Shown piece by piece: positions 7,423 through 16,204 of a DNA stretch of 64,000 nucleotides; position 1 is the first letter of the stretch, and the number at the start of each line of letters is the position of its first letter. The position numbers and the translations under genes were made by a program. A model generated the notes under the pieces. That model saw only the letters and a program-made list of their open reading frames with translations, was not told the origin of the DNA and searched no databases. Source of the stretch: an uncultured Woeseiaceae bacterium (GTDB taxonomy: Bacteria > Pseudomonadota > Gammaproteobacteria > Steroidobacterales > Woeseiaceae); assembly GCA_945788625.1 (NCBI GenBank), contig CALZMQ010000001.1, positions 1 to 64,000 on the forward strand, written 5' to 3'.

Positions 7423-9654
7423 CTACGGCATCCAGGCGTAGCCGATCTTCAGAAACCAGGTTCGGTCCGTGGTTGTCAGGCCGCTCAGATCGTCGTCGTC
7501 GATCAGGGCATCGGAGTAGCCCAGGAAGAAAACAGTCTGCGGGTTGATCTTGTACGAGTACAAGAGTTGCCGGCCCACGTCGCGGCTGCGGCGGTCCACC
7601 GTATCCGTGTAGGAATCCGGATTGCGCTCGATGTCCTGGAATTGCGTGGTGAGGCGGAGAAAACTGCGGACACTGAACTGCCAGGTCAGGCGCACATCCT
7701 GCACTGCCGCATCGAAGATCCTGGCGCCGTCTTTCCGGTCGAGTTGAACGAACACGCCGTCGTAGCGAACCAGCAGGTGTCGGCCGATATTCCACGTAAA
7801 AAACGGGTCGACGCGCACCTCGTCGCCCAGGCGCGTGTTGGCGAAGTCGATCTGGTCACCGACGCGCGACCATACGCCGAGCAGCAAACCGCCTCGTGGC
7901 TGGAACTCGGCGAAGAAGCTGATCTTGTCCTCGTGGAACAACACATCGTCGAACAGAACGTCGCGAGTAAGGCCGCCGAACTCGAGATAGGATTGCATCG
8001 GGCCCTCCACATTGAAATACGCCTCGATCTCCTTCTCCAGCAACCGGCCGTCGTCGTCGTGGGCAATGTCCCAGTCGCCGTTGAGTTGCAGCCGGGAATA
8101 CCAGTCGTCGTCATCGCCGTGCCAGATACGCCCCAGGCCTACGATCTGCTGCGACGTGTCGACCTGCGGCACGAAGCCGGAGTCCGCGCGAAAACCGCGG
8201 CTGCGTTCCTGGTGTCTCACGTACGCAAACCAGTTCCGCGAGTCGTAGTCATAACCTGCAAACGCGGCATGCCCGTCGAAACTGTCAAGTGGTTGCTCGA
8301 AGTCGGTCGCGACCGTCAGCGGATACTCGGTGTCCGACTTGAGGTACTGCGCCTGCACACTGTGCTGGTCCGTGATTTTCCAGCGCAGATCGACTCCGCC
8401 CACGGTGTTGTGGTAATCGTCGCCGGACCGCGCCGTGAGTAGCGCGCCTACCGTCGAAGCATCGCCGAAACTGCGGGAGTAGCGGCCCACGAAAGACGTG
8501 TTTTCCTGCGCCAGCGATTCCGAATCGGAGCCGAATGCGCCGGGAAAAATCAGGTTCGTGATCTCGTCCTGCGCCACGAACACGCCAAACGTGTTGTTGC
8601 CTCGCTTACCTGTCAGTTTCGTGCCGACCGACGGGTCAGCAACCGTTCTCGTGAAAACGGCTCGCACCGGCGTGCGGAAGTAGTCCGCACCCTCCAGAAA
8701 GAACGGCCGCTTCTCCGGGAAGAACAAGGCGAACTGGTTGTTGACGTCAAGCTGTGCGACATCGGCTTCGACCTGCGAGAAATCCGGGTTGATCGCAAGG
8801 TTCGCCGTCAGGTCCGGCGTAATGCCCCAGCGTACGTTCAGGCCGAACTCGGCGTCGGCATCGCCTGATTGCAGTGGCACGATACCCGGGTCCGACGTGG
8901 TATCAACTTGCGACGCCGTTAGCGTGGGCACGATTTCGAGGTCCCTGCCCGGCTCGACGTCCTCGAGGCCCTGGACTTTCTGGAACTGGCAAAGGTAGCA
9001 ATTGACGTTGCGATCCTGGGCGTTGTTGGACAGCCGGTAGCGGTGCGCACGGGGATAAAAGCGCAGCAGGTCGATGCCCCAGGTCTGCTTGCCTTCGACA
9101 CGGGGAAAGCGCAACTGGTTGAGCGGAATCTCGATCTCGACGACGTAGCCATCATCGCCGATCCTGCCGGCCGAGTCCCAGATCGCGTCCCAGGAATCAT
9201 CTTCGTTGCCATTGACGTCGTCGTTGGTGAGGTCCATCTGCACCCCGAGAGGATTGACGAAGAATTCGAACGCACGCCGCTCATCGCCGTATGTATCGAC
9301 AACGAGGCCGACGAAATCGTCGTTCCACGCAGTATCCCGGTCGCGAAGGTAGGCGCGTATCTTCGATGGGTCCGGGTCTTTCGCGTCGAACGCGATGTAC
9401 AGACTGTCTCCGTCCTCTACGAGGTAGGCCACGGTCTTGACCGGCGCGGGCGTGTTCTCGCCGGGACGCGTCTCGATATCGATGTCAAACAGGGCGGCGT
9501 CACCCCATGCCGCCTCGTCGATGACGCCATCGATGGTGATTTCCCCGCTGGTGCGCGGCAAATCCAAAATCGAAGCAACAGACGTCGATGGCAGGCAGGC
9601 GACGAGCCCCAAAAGGCCCACTTGCAAGCGATGAACCGGCACCGGAACCCCCAA
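7423..9654 (-). CDS. DUF5916 outer-membrane protein with N-terminal CBM9-like domain
   Basis: This is a 743-residue exported protein. After a signal peptide ending near ACLPSTSVAS comes a CBM9-like beta-sandwich (ITIDGVIDEAAW, then YIAFDAKDPDPSKI, then VEIEIPLNQLRF), followed by a large DUF5916 beta-barrel (SQVEADVAQLDVNNQFALFF, then PFFLEGADYFRTPV) ending in GYAWMP. The start is uncertain: TTG at 9654 or GTG at 9642, the latter preceded by GGGGG. DUF5916 proteins are commonly encoded beside TonB-dependent receptors and are thought to act in surface binding or uptake. That context holds here, with the receptor 142 bases downstream. The substrate is unknown. Confidence 0.85.
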   Translation of the reverse strand: MGVPVPVHRLQVGLLGLVACLPSTSVASILDLPRTSGEITIDGVIDEAAWGDAALFDIDIETRPGENTPAPVKTVAYLVEDGDSLYIAFDAKDPDPSKIRAYLRDRDTAWNDDFVGLVVDTYGDERRAFEFFVNPLGVQMDLTNDDVNGNEDDSWDAIWDSAGRIGDDGYVVEIEIPLNQLRFPRVEGKQTWGIDLLRFYPRAHRYRLSNNAQDRNVNCYLCQFQKVQGLEDVEPGRDLEIVPTLTASQVDTTSDPGIVPLQSGDADAEFGLNVRWGITPDLTANLAINPDFSQVEADVAQLDVNNQFALFFPEKRPFFLEGADYFRTPVRAVFTRTVADPSVGTKLTGKRGNNTFGVFVAQDEITNLIFPGAFGSDSESLAQENTSFVGRYSRSFGDASTVGALLTARSGDDYHNTVGGVDLRWKITDQHSVQAQYLKSDTEYPLTVATDFEQPLDSFDGHAAFAGYDYDSRNWFAYVRHQERSRGFRADSGFVPQVDTSQQIVGLGRIWHGDDDDWYSRLQLNGDWDIAHDDDGRLLEKEIEAYFNVEGPMQSYLEFGGLTRDVLFDDVLFHEDKISFFAEFQPRGGLLLGVWSRVGDQIDFANTRLGDEVRVDPFFTWNIGRHLLVRYDGVFVQLDRKDGARIFDAAVQDVRLTWQFSVRSFLRLTTQFQDIERNPDSYTDTVDRRSRDVGRQLLYSYKINPQTVFFLGYSDALIDDDDLSGLTTTDRTWFLKIGYAWMP

Positions 9655-9808
9655 TTGATTCTTGTATGGCTTAGATGCAGCTACGGGCCGTTTCGTTCAA
9701 ATCAATTGTGCCGATCGTCGAGCGCAGATCGTGGCTATCACGTAGTTATTTGAGCGCCATCCTGTGGTCTCATAGTGTTGGTGGTCTTCAAATGCGGAGC
9801 GGCTTTCA

Positions 9809-12232
9809 ATGCAGATGAACACCGGTAAGTTTCCCGAATTCCTCATTCCAGGCAATGAGTTACGGAAGTCCTGCGACCTCGGGGCCCTGAAGTTCAAGAC
9901 CAGCGCCGAGTTTCCCCAGGCGACAGGTCGTCTCGGCCAACAAAGGGCTGCTGAAGCCATAAAATTCGGCCTGCAGATCAAGGACGACGGCCACAACGTC
10001 TTCGTTCTCGGGCCCACGGGGAGCAACCGTCACGGCCTGGTCAAGGAACTCGCGAAGGAGCGGGCGTCGCGGGAATCGCCGCCGGGTGACTGGTGCTACG
10101 TCAACAACTTCGCCGAAACCAAGAAGCCCATCAACCTGCATTTCCCGACCGGGCGCGGCAAGGCCTTCCGCAAGGACATGCTGGAACTGATCGACGAACT
10201 GCGCGTCGCCATTCCTGCTGCTTTCGAGCTCGAAGATTACCGGGCTCAGCTCACAACACTCGAGGAGGAAACTCAAAAGGAGGTCGACGCGCACTTCAAG
10301 AGCCTGGAGGAGCGGGCCAGGAGCGACAAAATCGCCATCATGCAGACACCGACGGGCTACGTGCTTGCGCCGCTGCGTGACGGCAAGGTCATCGACGAAG
10401 AAGAGTTCTCCAATAGCCCCGCCGAAGAACGCGAACAGGTCAAGCAGGCAATCGAGCACCTGAGCGAGGAGCTGCAGTCGCATATCGAGGAATTGCCGAG
10501 GCTGCGCAAGAAGCACCGGGAAAAAGTGAAAGCGCTGAATCGCGAGACGACCGAGCACGCGGTCGGCGTCTTGCTGGCCGAACTTACGGACCGGTATCGG
10601 GACCTGGACCAAGTCGTTGCATACCTGGACGCGACGCGACAGAACATCATCGACAACGCGGAAGACTTCAAGCCGAGTGAACCCTCGCCGTTGCCCTTCC
10701 TGCAGCCGGATCCATCGCAGTCCTTCGGCCAATACGAGGTCAATCTCATGGTCAGCAATGATGAGGATGCAGCGGCCCCGGTGATCTTCGAACCGAACCC
10801 CCACTACACCAACATCATCGGCAAGATCGAGCACCGCGCCGAGATGGGCGCGCTGTTCACGGACTTTCGCATGATCCGGCCGGGCGCGTTGCTGACTGCG
10901 AATGGCGGCTACCTTATCCTCGACATGCACCGGATCCTGAATCGCCCGTTTGTCTGGGAGGCCCTGAAGCAGGCGCTGTTCGCCAAACGCGTGCGTATAG
11001 AGTCACCCGGCGAGTCCTACGGTTTCGTCAGCACGACCTCCCTGCAACCCGAGCCGATTCCGCTGGATATCAAGATCATCCTGGTCGGCGAGCGTTGGCT
11101 GTATCACCTGCTGGCGATCTACGACAGTGAGTTCAACGACCTGTTCAAGGTCGCGGCGGACCTCGACGATGACCTGGAGCGCACCGACGACACGATGGAA
11201 GCCTACGCGTCGTTGATCGCGGATCGGGTGCGCGAGAAAGAATTGCTGCCGTTCAGTCTGGGCGCCATCGAGAAGGTCCTGGAACACCGCGCGCGCCGCG
11301 CCGACGACAGCGAGAGATTATCGATGCATATGGGCTCGCTCGAGGATCTCCTGACGCAATCCGATTTCTGGGCGGCGCAGCGCAAGACCGACACGGTCAA
11401 ATCGAGCGACGTCAGCAAGGCGATCGACCAGATGGTCCACCGGCTCGGACGCATGCAGTCGAGAATCAGCGATGCCATCGAGCGCGACACGCTCCTCATT
11501 GACACGTCAGGCGCCTGTGTCGGCCAGGTGAACGGACTGTCCGTGACCGATCTCGGCAAGTGGCGCTTCGGCCATCCGGTGCGAATCACGGCGACCACGC
11601 GGGTCGGCTCGGGCCGCGTCGTGGATATCGAACGCGAAGTCGAACTCGGCGGGCCCATTCACTCGAAAGGCGTGATGATACTCGCCGCCGCACTGTCGGC
11701 GCGTTACGCCAGGGAACTGCCGCTGTCGCTGCACGCCAATATTGTTTTCGAGCAGTCCTACGGTGGCGTCGAGGGCGACAGCGCCTCGGTCGCCGAGTTG
11801 TGTGCGCTGCTGTCGTCACTGTCGAACGTGCCTATTCGTCAGAATCTTGCCATTACCGGGTCGACGAACCAGCTGGGCCGCGTCCAGGTCGTCGGGGGTA
11901 TCAACGAGAAAATCGAGGGCTTCTTCGACATCTGCAGCAAGCGCGGACTGGACGGAAGCCATGGCGTAATCATCCCGCGCGACAACGTCAAGCACCTGAT
12001 GCTGCGTGAGGATGTTGTTGCGGCGGTTGACGACGGGAACTTCGGTGTTTTCGCCGTGAGCAGTATCGACGATGCACTCGCCATACTCACGGGCGTCGAA
12101 ACCGGTGAGCGCGACGACAACGGCGACTTCCCGGAAGATTCCGTGAATTACCGTGTAGAACAACAACTGATCCGGTACGCGGGGCTGCGCAGATCTTTTG
12201 CAGAGGGTGCCAACGGCGATGACAAAAAGTGA
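9809..12232 (+). CDS. Lon-like ATP-dependent protease (AAA_32/LonB-like family)
   Basis: This 807-residue protein has the layout of the YcbZ/LonB-like group. An N-terminal AAA part has a nucleotide loop at residues 67-75 (LGPTGSNRH) and a long coiled-coil insertion near 130-270 (EEETQKEVDAHFKSLEERAR, LRKKHREKVKALNRET). A second AAA part (GALLTANGGYLILDMHRIL) is followed by a C-terminal Lon protease domain. The serine-lysine dyad is visible: EGDSASVAEL near residue 659 and GGINEKIEGF near 701. The Walker A loop lacks the usual lysine (GSNRH in place of GTGKS), so ATP hydrolysis may rest on another site or be altered. The role in protein quality control is inferred. The stop overlaps the next gene by 14 bases. 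Confidence 0.88.
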   Translation: MQMNTGKFPEFLIPGNELRKSCDLGALKFKTSAEFPQATGRLGQQRAAEAIKFGLQIKDDGHNVFVLGPTGSNRHGLVKELAKERASRESPPGDWCYVNNFAETKKPINLHFPTGRGKAFRKDMLELIDELRVAIPAAFELEDYRAQLTTLEEETQKEVDAHFKSLEERARSDKIAIMQTPTGYVLAPLRDGKVIDEEEFSNSPAEEREQVKQAIEHLSEELQSHIEELPRLRKKHREKVKALNRETTEHAVGVLLAELTDRYRDLDQVVAYLDATRQNIIDNAEDFKPSEPSPLPFLQPDPSQSFGQYEVNLMVSNDEDAAAPVIFEPNPHYTNIIGKIEHRAEMGALFTDFRMIRPGALLTANGGYLILDMHRILNRPFVWEALKQALFAKRVRIESPGESYGFVSTTSLQPEPIPLDIKIILVGERWLYHLLAIYDSEFNDLFKVAADLDDDLERTDDTMEAYASLIADRVREKELLPFSLGAIEKVLEHRARRADDSERLSMHMGSLEDLLTQSDFWAAQRKTDTVKSSDVSKAIDQMVHRLGRMQSRISDAIERDTLLIDTSGACVGQVNGLSVTDLGKWRFGHPVRITATTRVGSGRVVDIEREVELGGPIHSKGVMILAAALSARYARELPLSLHANIVFEQSYGGVEGDSASVAELCALLSSLSNVPIRQNLAITGSTNQLGRVQVVGGINEKIEGFFDICSKRGLDGSHGVIIPRDNVKHLMLREDVVAAVDDGNFGVFAVSSIDDALAILTGVETGERDDNGDFPEDSVNYRVEQQLIRYAGLRRSFAEGANGDDKK

Positions 12233-12686
12233 CCGGCAGTCGCGGGCTTTCCGCATCGTCATCGCCATCACCGAGCTCGCCCCGGTGCAGCCGATGTGGC
12301 GCGAAGCGCTGCAACAGCTCGATGATTCCCCTGCCGAACTGCTTGCGTTGTTCCTGGCCGAGGATCACTGGCATCGCGCGGCCAGCTTGTCGTTTACGCG
12401 CGAGATCTCCCGGCTCGGCGGCATGGACGCAGACTTCACGCCGCAGCGTGCTACGGATGTGCACAAAAACGCGATCAGCCGCAAGCAACGCCAGTTGCAG
12501 GCGCTGGCGGACGAGGCTGACTGCGAGCTCGAATTCGAGGTGCTGTCGGAATCGGAGCAGGAGAAGGTTGCGGCTCTGGTCACCGAGACGCGAACCCTTG
12601 TCATTGCGCCCGCGCTGCTCGCGGACAGGCCCCTGTTCGAGAAGCTGAAACAACTCGACTGTCACGTAGTGCTGATCAGCGACTAG
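12219..12686 (+). CDS. Hypothetical protein overlapping the Lon-like gene, possible Usp-like fold
   Basis: This 155-residue protein is not assignable to a named family by eye. ATG 12219 is chosen because GAGGGTG stands about ten bases upstream; it overlaps the 3' end of the Lon-like gene by 14 bases, suggesting translational coupling. The pattern of a first strand (AFRIVIAITEL), central helices with many charged residues, and a final strand-helix-strand (RTLVIAPALL...CHVVLISD) is compatible with a Rossmann-like or universal-stress-type fold. That is inference from hydrophobicity only. Context suggests it could be an adaptor, substrate or regulator of the protease. Confidence 0.7.
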   Translation: MTKSDRQSRAFRIVIAITELAPVQPMWREALQQLDDSPAELLALFLAEDHWHRAASLSFTREISRLGGMDADFTPQRATDVHKNAISRKQRQLQALADEADCELEFEVLSESEQEKVAALVTETRTLVIAPALLADRPLFEKLKQLDCHVVLISD

Positions 12687-12698
12687 GGGTGTCACGTA

Positions 12699-13301
12699 CT
12701 ACATCGGCCGGATTTGCCGAATTTCGAAATCCATTCGAGATGAATGCGAGGTGCGAGACGATGCCGGTTCTTCGCTCCCGCGCAATTCCTCGTATCGGAC
12801 CACGAGCATTCGCCGCTTGCCCAGGGCCTCGAGAAGCTCAGGGTTCTCCTTTGCAAGCCTGAGCATGTTGTCCCGCAGGGTCTTGACGTACTTGTCGGGG
12901 TTCGAGAGCGGTCGTCGAATTGGAACCGAGGACTCGTCGTCAGCGCTGGCGTCGGCCAGGGCCTCCCAGTAAATATTCGCTTCACAACGCCGTCTCGGTA
13001 TTTGACTGTCGATACGCGATTCACGCCTGCAAACGATGTCGTAGTCCGCATCTTCGTTAGGCGAATTGTAGAGGTCGAAAATCTCCGTTTCCAGGTCGCG
13101 AATCTCATGTCGCAACTGGCTCATCGATTTCTCACCCTGCACGACGATTTCATCAATGCCGTCGTCCGTCGCTTCATCGAGATGGAATTCGACCAGGTGC
13201 CAATCGTTGGCGCCGGATACAGGCTGTTCAGCGAGCAGAGCCGAGCCGGGTGCCATGCAGATCGCGAGTGTGAGCAGGAAAGTGCCGACCGTACCTTGCA
13301 A
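12699..13301 (-). CDS. Exported hypothetical protein with coiled-coil segment
   Basis: This 200-residue protein has a signal peptide (GTFLLTLAICMAPGSALLAE). The mature N-terminus includes IDEIVVQGEKS, resembling the start of small periplasmic proteins seen in this group of bacteria, followed by a heptad-like stretch (QLRHEIRDLETEIFDLYN). Two cysteines (VCRRES and RRRCEA) may form a disulfide. The TTG start at 13301 is three bases after the OPT transporter stop, with no strong ribosome site, so coupling to that gene is likely. No enzymatic motif is seen. Confidence 0.65.
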   Translation of the reverse strand: MQGTVGTFLLTLAICMAPGSALLAEQPVSGANDWHLVEFHLDEATDDGIDEIVVQGEKSMSQLRHEIRDLETEIFDLYNSPNEDADYDIVCRRESRIDSQIPRRRCEANIYWEALADASADDESSVPIRRPLSNPDKYVKTLRDNMLRLAKENPELLEALGKRRMLVVRYEELRGSEEPASSRTSHSSRMDFEIRQIRPM

Positions 13302-13304
13302 TGA

Positions 13305-15266
13305 CTAACGGCCGCGCACCGAGCGGAAGAACCATGCGATGAACACTGCGAATGCGGCGGCACCGATGAGCATCGCCGTAATTTCATGGCCCAGCCACTC
13401 CGTACCGATACCGTCCGGCCGGCGGCTTTTCGCCACGGCCACGAGTGCGATACCCACACCCAGCAGCCCTTCCCCACCGACGAAGCCACTGCCGAGCAAT
13501 ACGCCCCGCTCGCGGCGATCGGCCGCCTGGGTCTCGTCTTTCGAATTGCGCTCCATCCACAGGCGAATCAAACCGCCGACGAAGATCGGCGTCATCGTCG
13601 ACACGGGCAGGTACACGCCCACTGCGAATGGCAGCGAAGGAATTCGCGCCATCTCACAGACCAGCGCAATACCGGCCCCTATCGCAACCAACGCCCATGG
13701 CAGGTTCTGGTCGAGCACGCCGTCGATCACGAGCCGCATGAGGGTGGCCTGCGGCGCCGGTAGCTCGGTGCTGCCGAAGCCGAAGCCCTTGCCGAGTGCC
13801 AGCACGGTCAGGCAAACAAACGTCGCGGACGTGATCACGCCGATGAGTTCCGCGGTCTGCTGCCTGCGAGGCGTGGCGCCGAGCAGGTAGCCCGTTTTCA
13901 GGTCCTGTGACGTGTCGCCGGAGATGGATGCCGCAATCGCGACGACGCAGCCGACCGTCAACGCGGCTGCCTTGCCGAGTGTGTCGGTCCAACCGAAGGC
14001 GAGGAAAATCGAGGCAGTGCCGAGCAGCGCGGCGATTGTCATGCCGCTGGTCGGGTTGCTCGTCACACCGACGAGACCGACGATGCGCGAAGCAACCGTG
14101 ACGAAGAAAAACGCGAACACGACGACACAAAGCGCGGCGGCGACTCGCACCGCCGTCTCACCAACTGCCCCGAATACCTGCGGCACGAGCACGAGAACTG
14201 CGGCAATCGCGAGTACGCCGATGCCGACGACTCGCAATGGCAGGTCATTGCCGGTGCGCTGCACTTCGACGGGAGCGCCATTTCTGACGCGCGCACCGAT
14301 TTCAGCCGAGCCGATACGGAAACTGCTGACCATCACGGGGATGCTGCGAATCAGCGTGATGATGCCGGCGGTCGCAACCGCGCCCGCGCCGATGTAACGC
14401 ACGTAGCGCGACCATATCTGGCTGGCCGACATGTCACGGATGATGTTCACTGTTTCGGGGAAGAACGGCTCGGTACGTGCATCGCCCCAGTAAGCGATGG
14501 CAGGAATGATGATGAGCCACGACAGCAGGCCACCGCCGACCATGACGGCCGCGATGCGTGGACCGAGGATGTAGCCGACGCCGAACAGTGCCGCCGACAA
14601 GTCCATGCCGACCTCGCCTTTCTTCAGGAACGGGATCTTGAGATGAACGTCACCCGGTATTACGCGAATCCATGACGTCAGGAACTTGAAGAACGCGCCG
14701 CCCGCGAGTCCGTAGAATACGAAGCGTGCACGACCGCCGCCTATCTCGTTGGCGACCAGCACTTCGGCGCAGGCCGTGCCTTCGGGATACGGCAGCTTGC
14801 CGTGCTCCCGCTCGATCAGGAAACGCCGGAGCGGAATCATGAACAGGATACCGAGCAACCCGCCGCACATCGCAAGCAAGGTCATCTGCAGCAACTCCGG
14901 CGGCATGCCCCACATGAACAGCGCGGGCAGCGTGAAAATGACGCCACTGGCCAGCGAACTCGATGCAGAGCCTGTCGTCTGCGAGATGTTCGTCTCGAGT
15001 ATCGTGCCACGGACGCCAACGGTCCTGAGCGCCCGGAACACGGCGACGGTCATGACCGCCACCGGGATCGACGTACTGATGGTCAGCCCGGCGCGCAGCC
15101 CCAGGTAGGCATTGGCGGCGCCGAAAATAATGCCGAAAACGATTCCAAGTCCGACCGCCTTGAACGTGAATTCGGCGGGCGATTCTTCGGCGGGTACAAA
15201 GGGGTCGTACTCGTCGCCCTCTTCGATCGGGACGTAGGCCTTCTGGCTCAATCCATTCTTTCGCAT
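13305..15266 (-). CDS. OPT-family oligopeptide/metal-chelate transporter
   Basis: This 653-residue polytopic inner-membrane protein has about 15 hydrophobic segments. The N-terminal signature ESPAEFTFKAVGLGIVFGII followed by NAYLGLRAGLTISTSIPVAV is diagnostic of the OPT superfamily, as are GGLLGILFMIPLRR, YPEGTACAEVL and SGDTSQDLKTGYLLGATPRR. Family members move small peptides or peptide-like metal chelates with protons. The length is normal for bacterial members. It is followed three bases later by a small exported protein gene. The upstream region has no obvious ribosome binding site. Confidence 0.92.
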   Translation of the reverse strand: MRKNGLSQKAYVPIEEGDEYDPFVPAEESPAEFTFKAVGLGIVFGIIFGAANAYLGLRAGLTISTSIPVAVMTVAVFRALRTVGVRGTILETNISQTTGSASSSLASGVIFTLPALFMWGMPPELLQMTLLAMCGGLLGILFMIPLRRFLIEREHGKLPYPEGTACAEVLVANEIGGGRARFVFYGLAGGAFFKFLTSWIRVIPGDVHLKIPFLKKGEVGMDLSAALFGVGYILGPRIAAVMVGGGLLSWLIIIPAIAYWGDARTEPFFPETVNIIRDMSASQIWSRYVRYIGAGAVATAGIITLIRSIPVMVSSFRIGSAEIGARVRNGAPVEVQRTGNDLPLRVVGIGVLAIAAVLVLVPQVFGAVGETAVRVAAALCVVVFAFFFVTVASRIVGLVGVTSNPTSGMTIAALLGTASIFLAFGWTDTLGKAAALTVGCVVAIAASISGDTSQDLKTGYLLGATPRRQQTAELIGVITSATFVCLTVLALGKGFGFGSTELPAPQATLMRLVIDGVLDQNLPWALVAIGAGIALVCEMARIPSLPFAVGVYLPVSTMTPIFVGGLIRLWMERNSKDETQAADRRERGVLLGSGFVGGEGLLGVGIALVAVAKSRRPDGIGTEWLGHEITAMLIGAAAFAVFIAWFFRSVRGR

Positions 15267-15476
15267 GGTTATTATTGGATCGCGTTTGGGTCAGCGGCTG
15301 ATTCTACGCAAAAACCGGGGTCGAACCGAGGTTTTTCGGGCACCCGTGCCGGACTGACCACGTGCTACCGCGCAACGGCCGTCTTCCCTGTACTCAGGAC
15401 TTGGTATCGCCCGAACTTTTGTGAGAACCCCTCATGGTATGCTGGCGATTCTCAACAAAATGGCGGTCAAACAAGA

Positions 15477-15740
15477 GTGGATTCGGACACAAGATTCGCT
15501 GTCGTTCTCATCGTTGTGGCGATTGTGATCCTTTACAAGCTAAAGCAGCGATATTTTCGCTACTGTGATCATTGCGGCGGCAAGGTGCGCTTGAAGTCAT
15601 CAGTGTACTCGGGTGAGTGGAAAATAAGCGAACGAATCTCACTTTGGTTCGATGGCCCGCAAAGACAAAAGCGAGTCTGGTACTGCAGCGATTGTGGCAA
15701 TGAATACGAAGAGCGAAACTGGATTGGCGGATCGCCCTGA
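15477..15740 (+). CDS. Small membrane protein with zinc-ribbon-like cysteines
   Basis: This is an 87-residue product from a GTG start (15477); upstream in-frame codons continue but no better start is seen. One membrane helix (FAVVLIVVAIVILYKL) is followed by a soluble part with two CxxC knuckles 42 residues apart (YCDHCGGKV and WYCSDCGNEY), the spacing of a zinc ribbon or rubredoxin-like knuckle. I know no named family. Base composition is lower in GC than the neighbouring OPT gene, like the RHS gene that follows. It is convergent with the small gene at 15833-16159. Confidence 0.6.
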   Translation: MDSDTRFAVVLIVVAIVILYKLKQRYFRYCDHCGGKVRLKSSVYSGEWKISERISLWFDGPQRQKRVWYCSDCGNEYEERNWIGGSP

Positions 15741-15832
15741 GTTGCACGGACGCCTCACCCTGGACGAAACGGGCGGGCACCGCGGGCGGTCAGGTTCCAG
15801 TCGAATCCTGAGTAAGTCTGATACGGCCTCAT

Positions 15833-16159
15833 CTAATCCATCTCTCCCTGGTATTTGAAGAAATAGATGTACGAGGCGAGGTAAGGAAAGAACACGAGAA
15901 ACAACGTCCAAAGGTATTTATCGGAACGTGCGGTTTGTCCGTCGCGGCGATACACCTGACGCAGGTTCGGTACCAGCAATGCAATCCCGCAAATCAAGAG
16001 CAGGCCAAGCCCCGCTTGCGTCAGTGGTTCGGAGATTCCGTCGCCTTCGCGCAAGGGCCACGACTCGAGTCCGCTCAATTCACCGATACTCACTATGCCA
16101 CCAACCAGGAGCGCGACGGCGAATCCGCCGAGCCCCAGCCGAAACAGCAGCCTCCACAT
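15833..16159 (-). CDS. Small membrane protein downstream of the RHS gene, candidate immunity protein
   Basis: This 108-residue protein has three predicted membrane helices: LGLGGFAVALLVGGIVSI, AGLGLLLICGIALLVP and LWTLFLVFFPYLASYIYFF. A cytoplasmic basic loop (RQVYRRDGQTARSDKY) lies between the last two. The final part, YLWTLFLVFFPYLASYIYF, resembles the short membrane domain of many small inner-membrane proteins, so a housekeeping role is possible. It begins 45 bases after the stop of the RHS gene on the same strand, where polymorphic-toxin systems usually place the cognate immunity gene. Immunity is therefore a hypothesis from position only. Confidence 0.65.
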   Translation of the reverse strand: MWRLLFRLGLGGFAVALLVGGIVSIGELSGLESWPLREGDGISEPLTQAGLGLLLICGIALLVPNLRQVYRRDGQTARSDKYLWTLFLVFFPYLASYIYFFKYQGEMD

Positions 16160-16204
16160 CGCCTACTTTCCTCCCAACCGTCGGAGACGGTACTCAAATA
16201 CGAA

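Noticed and set aside
14802-15476. Long plus-strand open frame leading into the small zinc-ribbon gene
   Set aside because: It runs antisense through the OPT gene, and only the last 87 codons after 15477 look like a protein.
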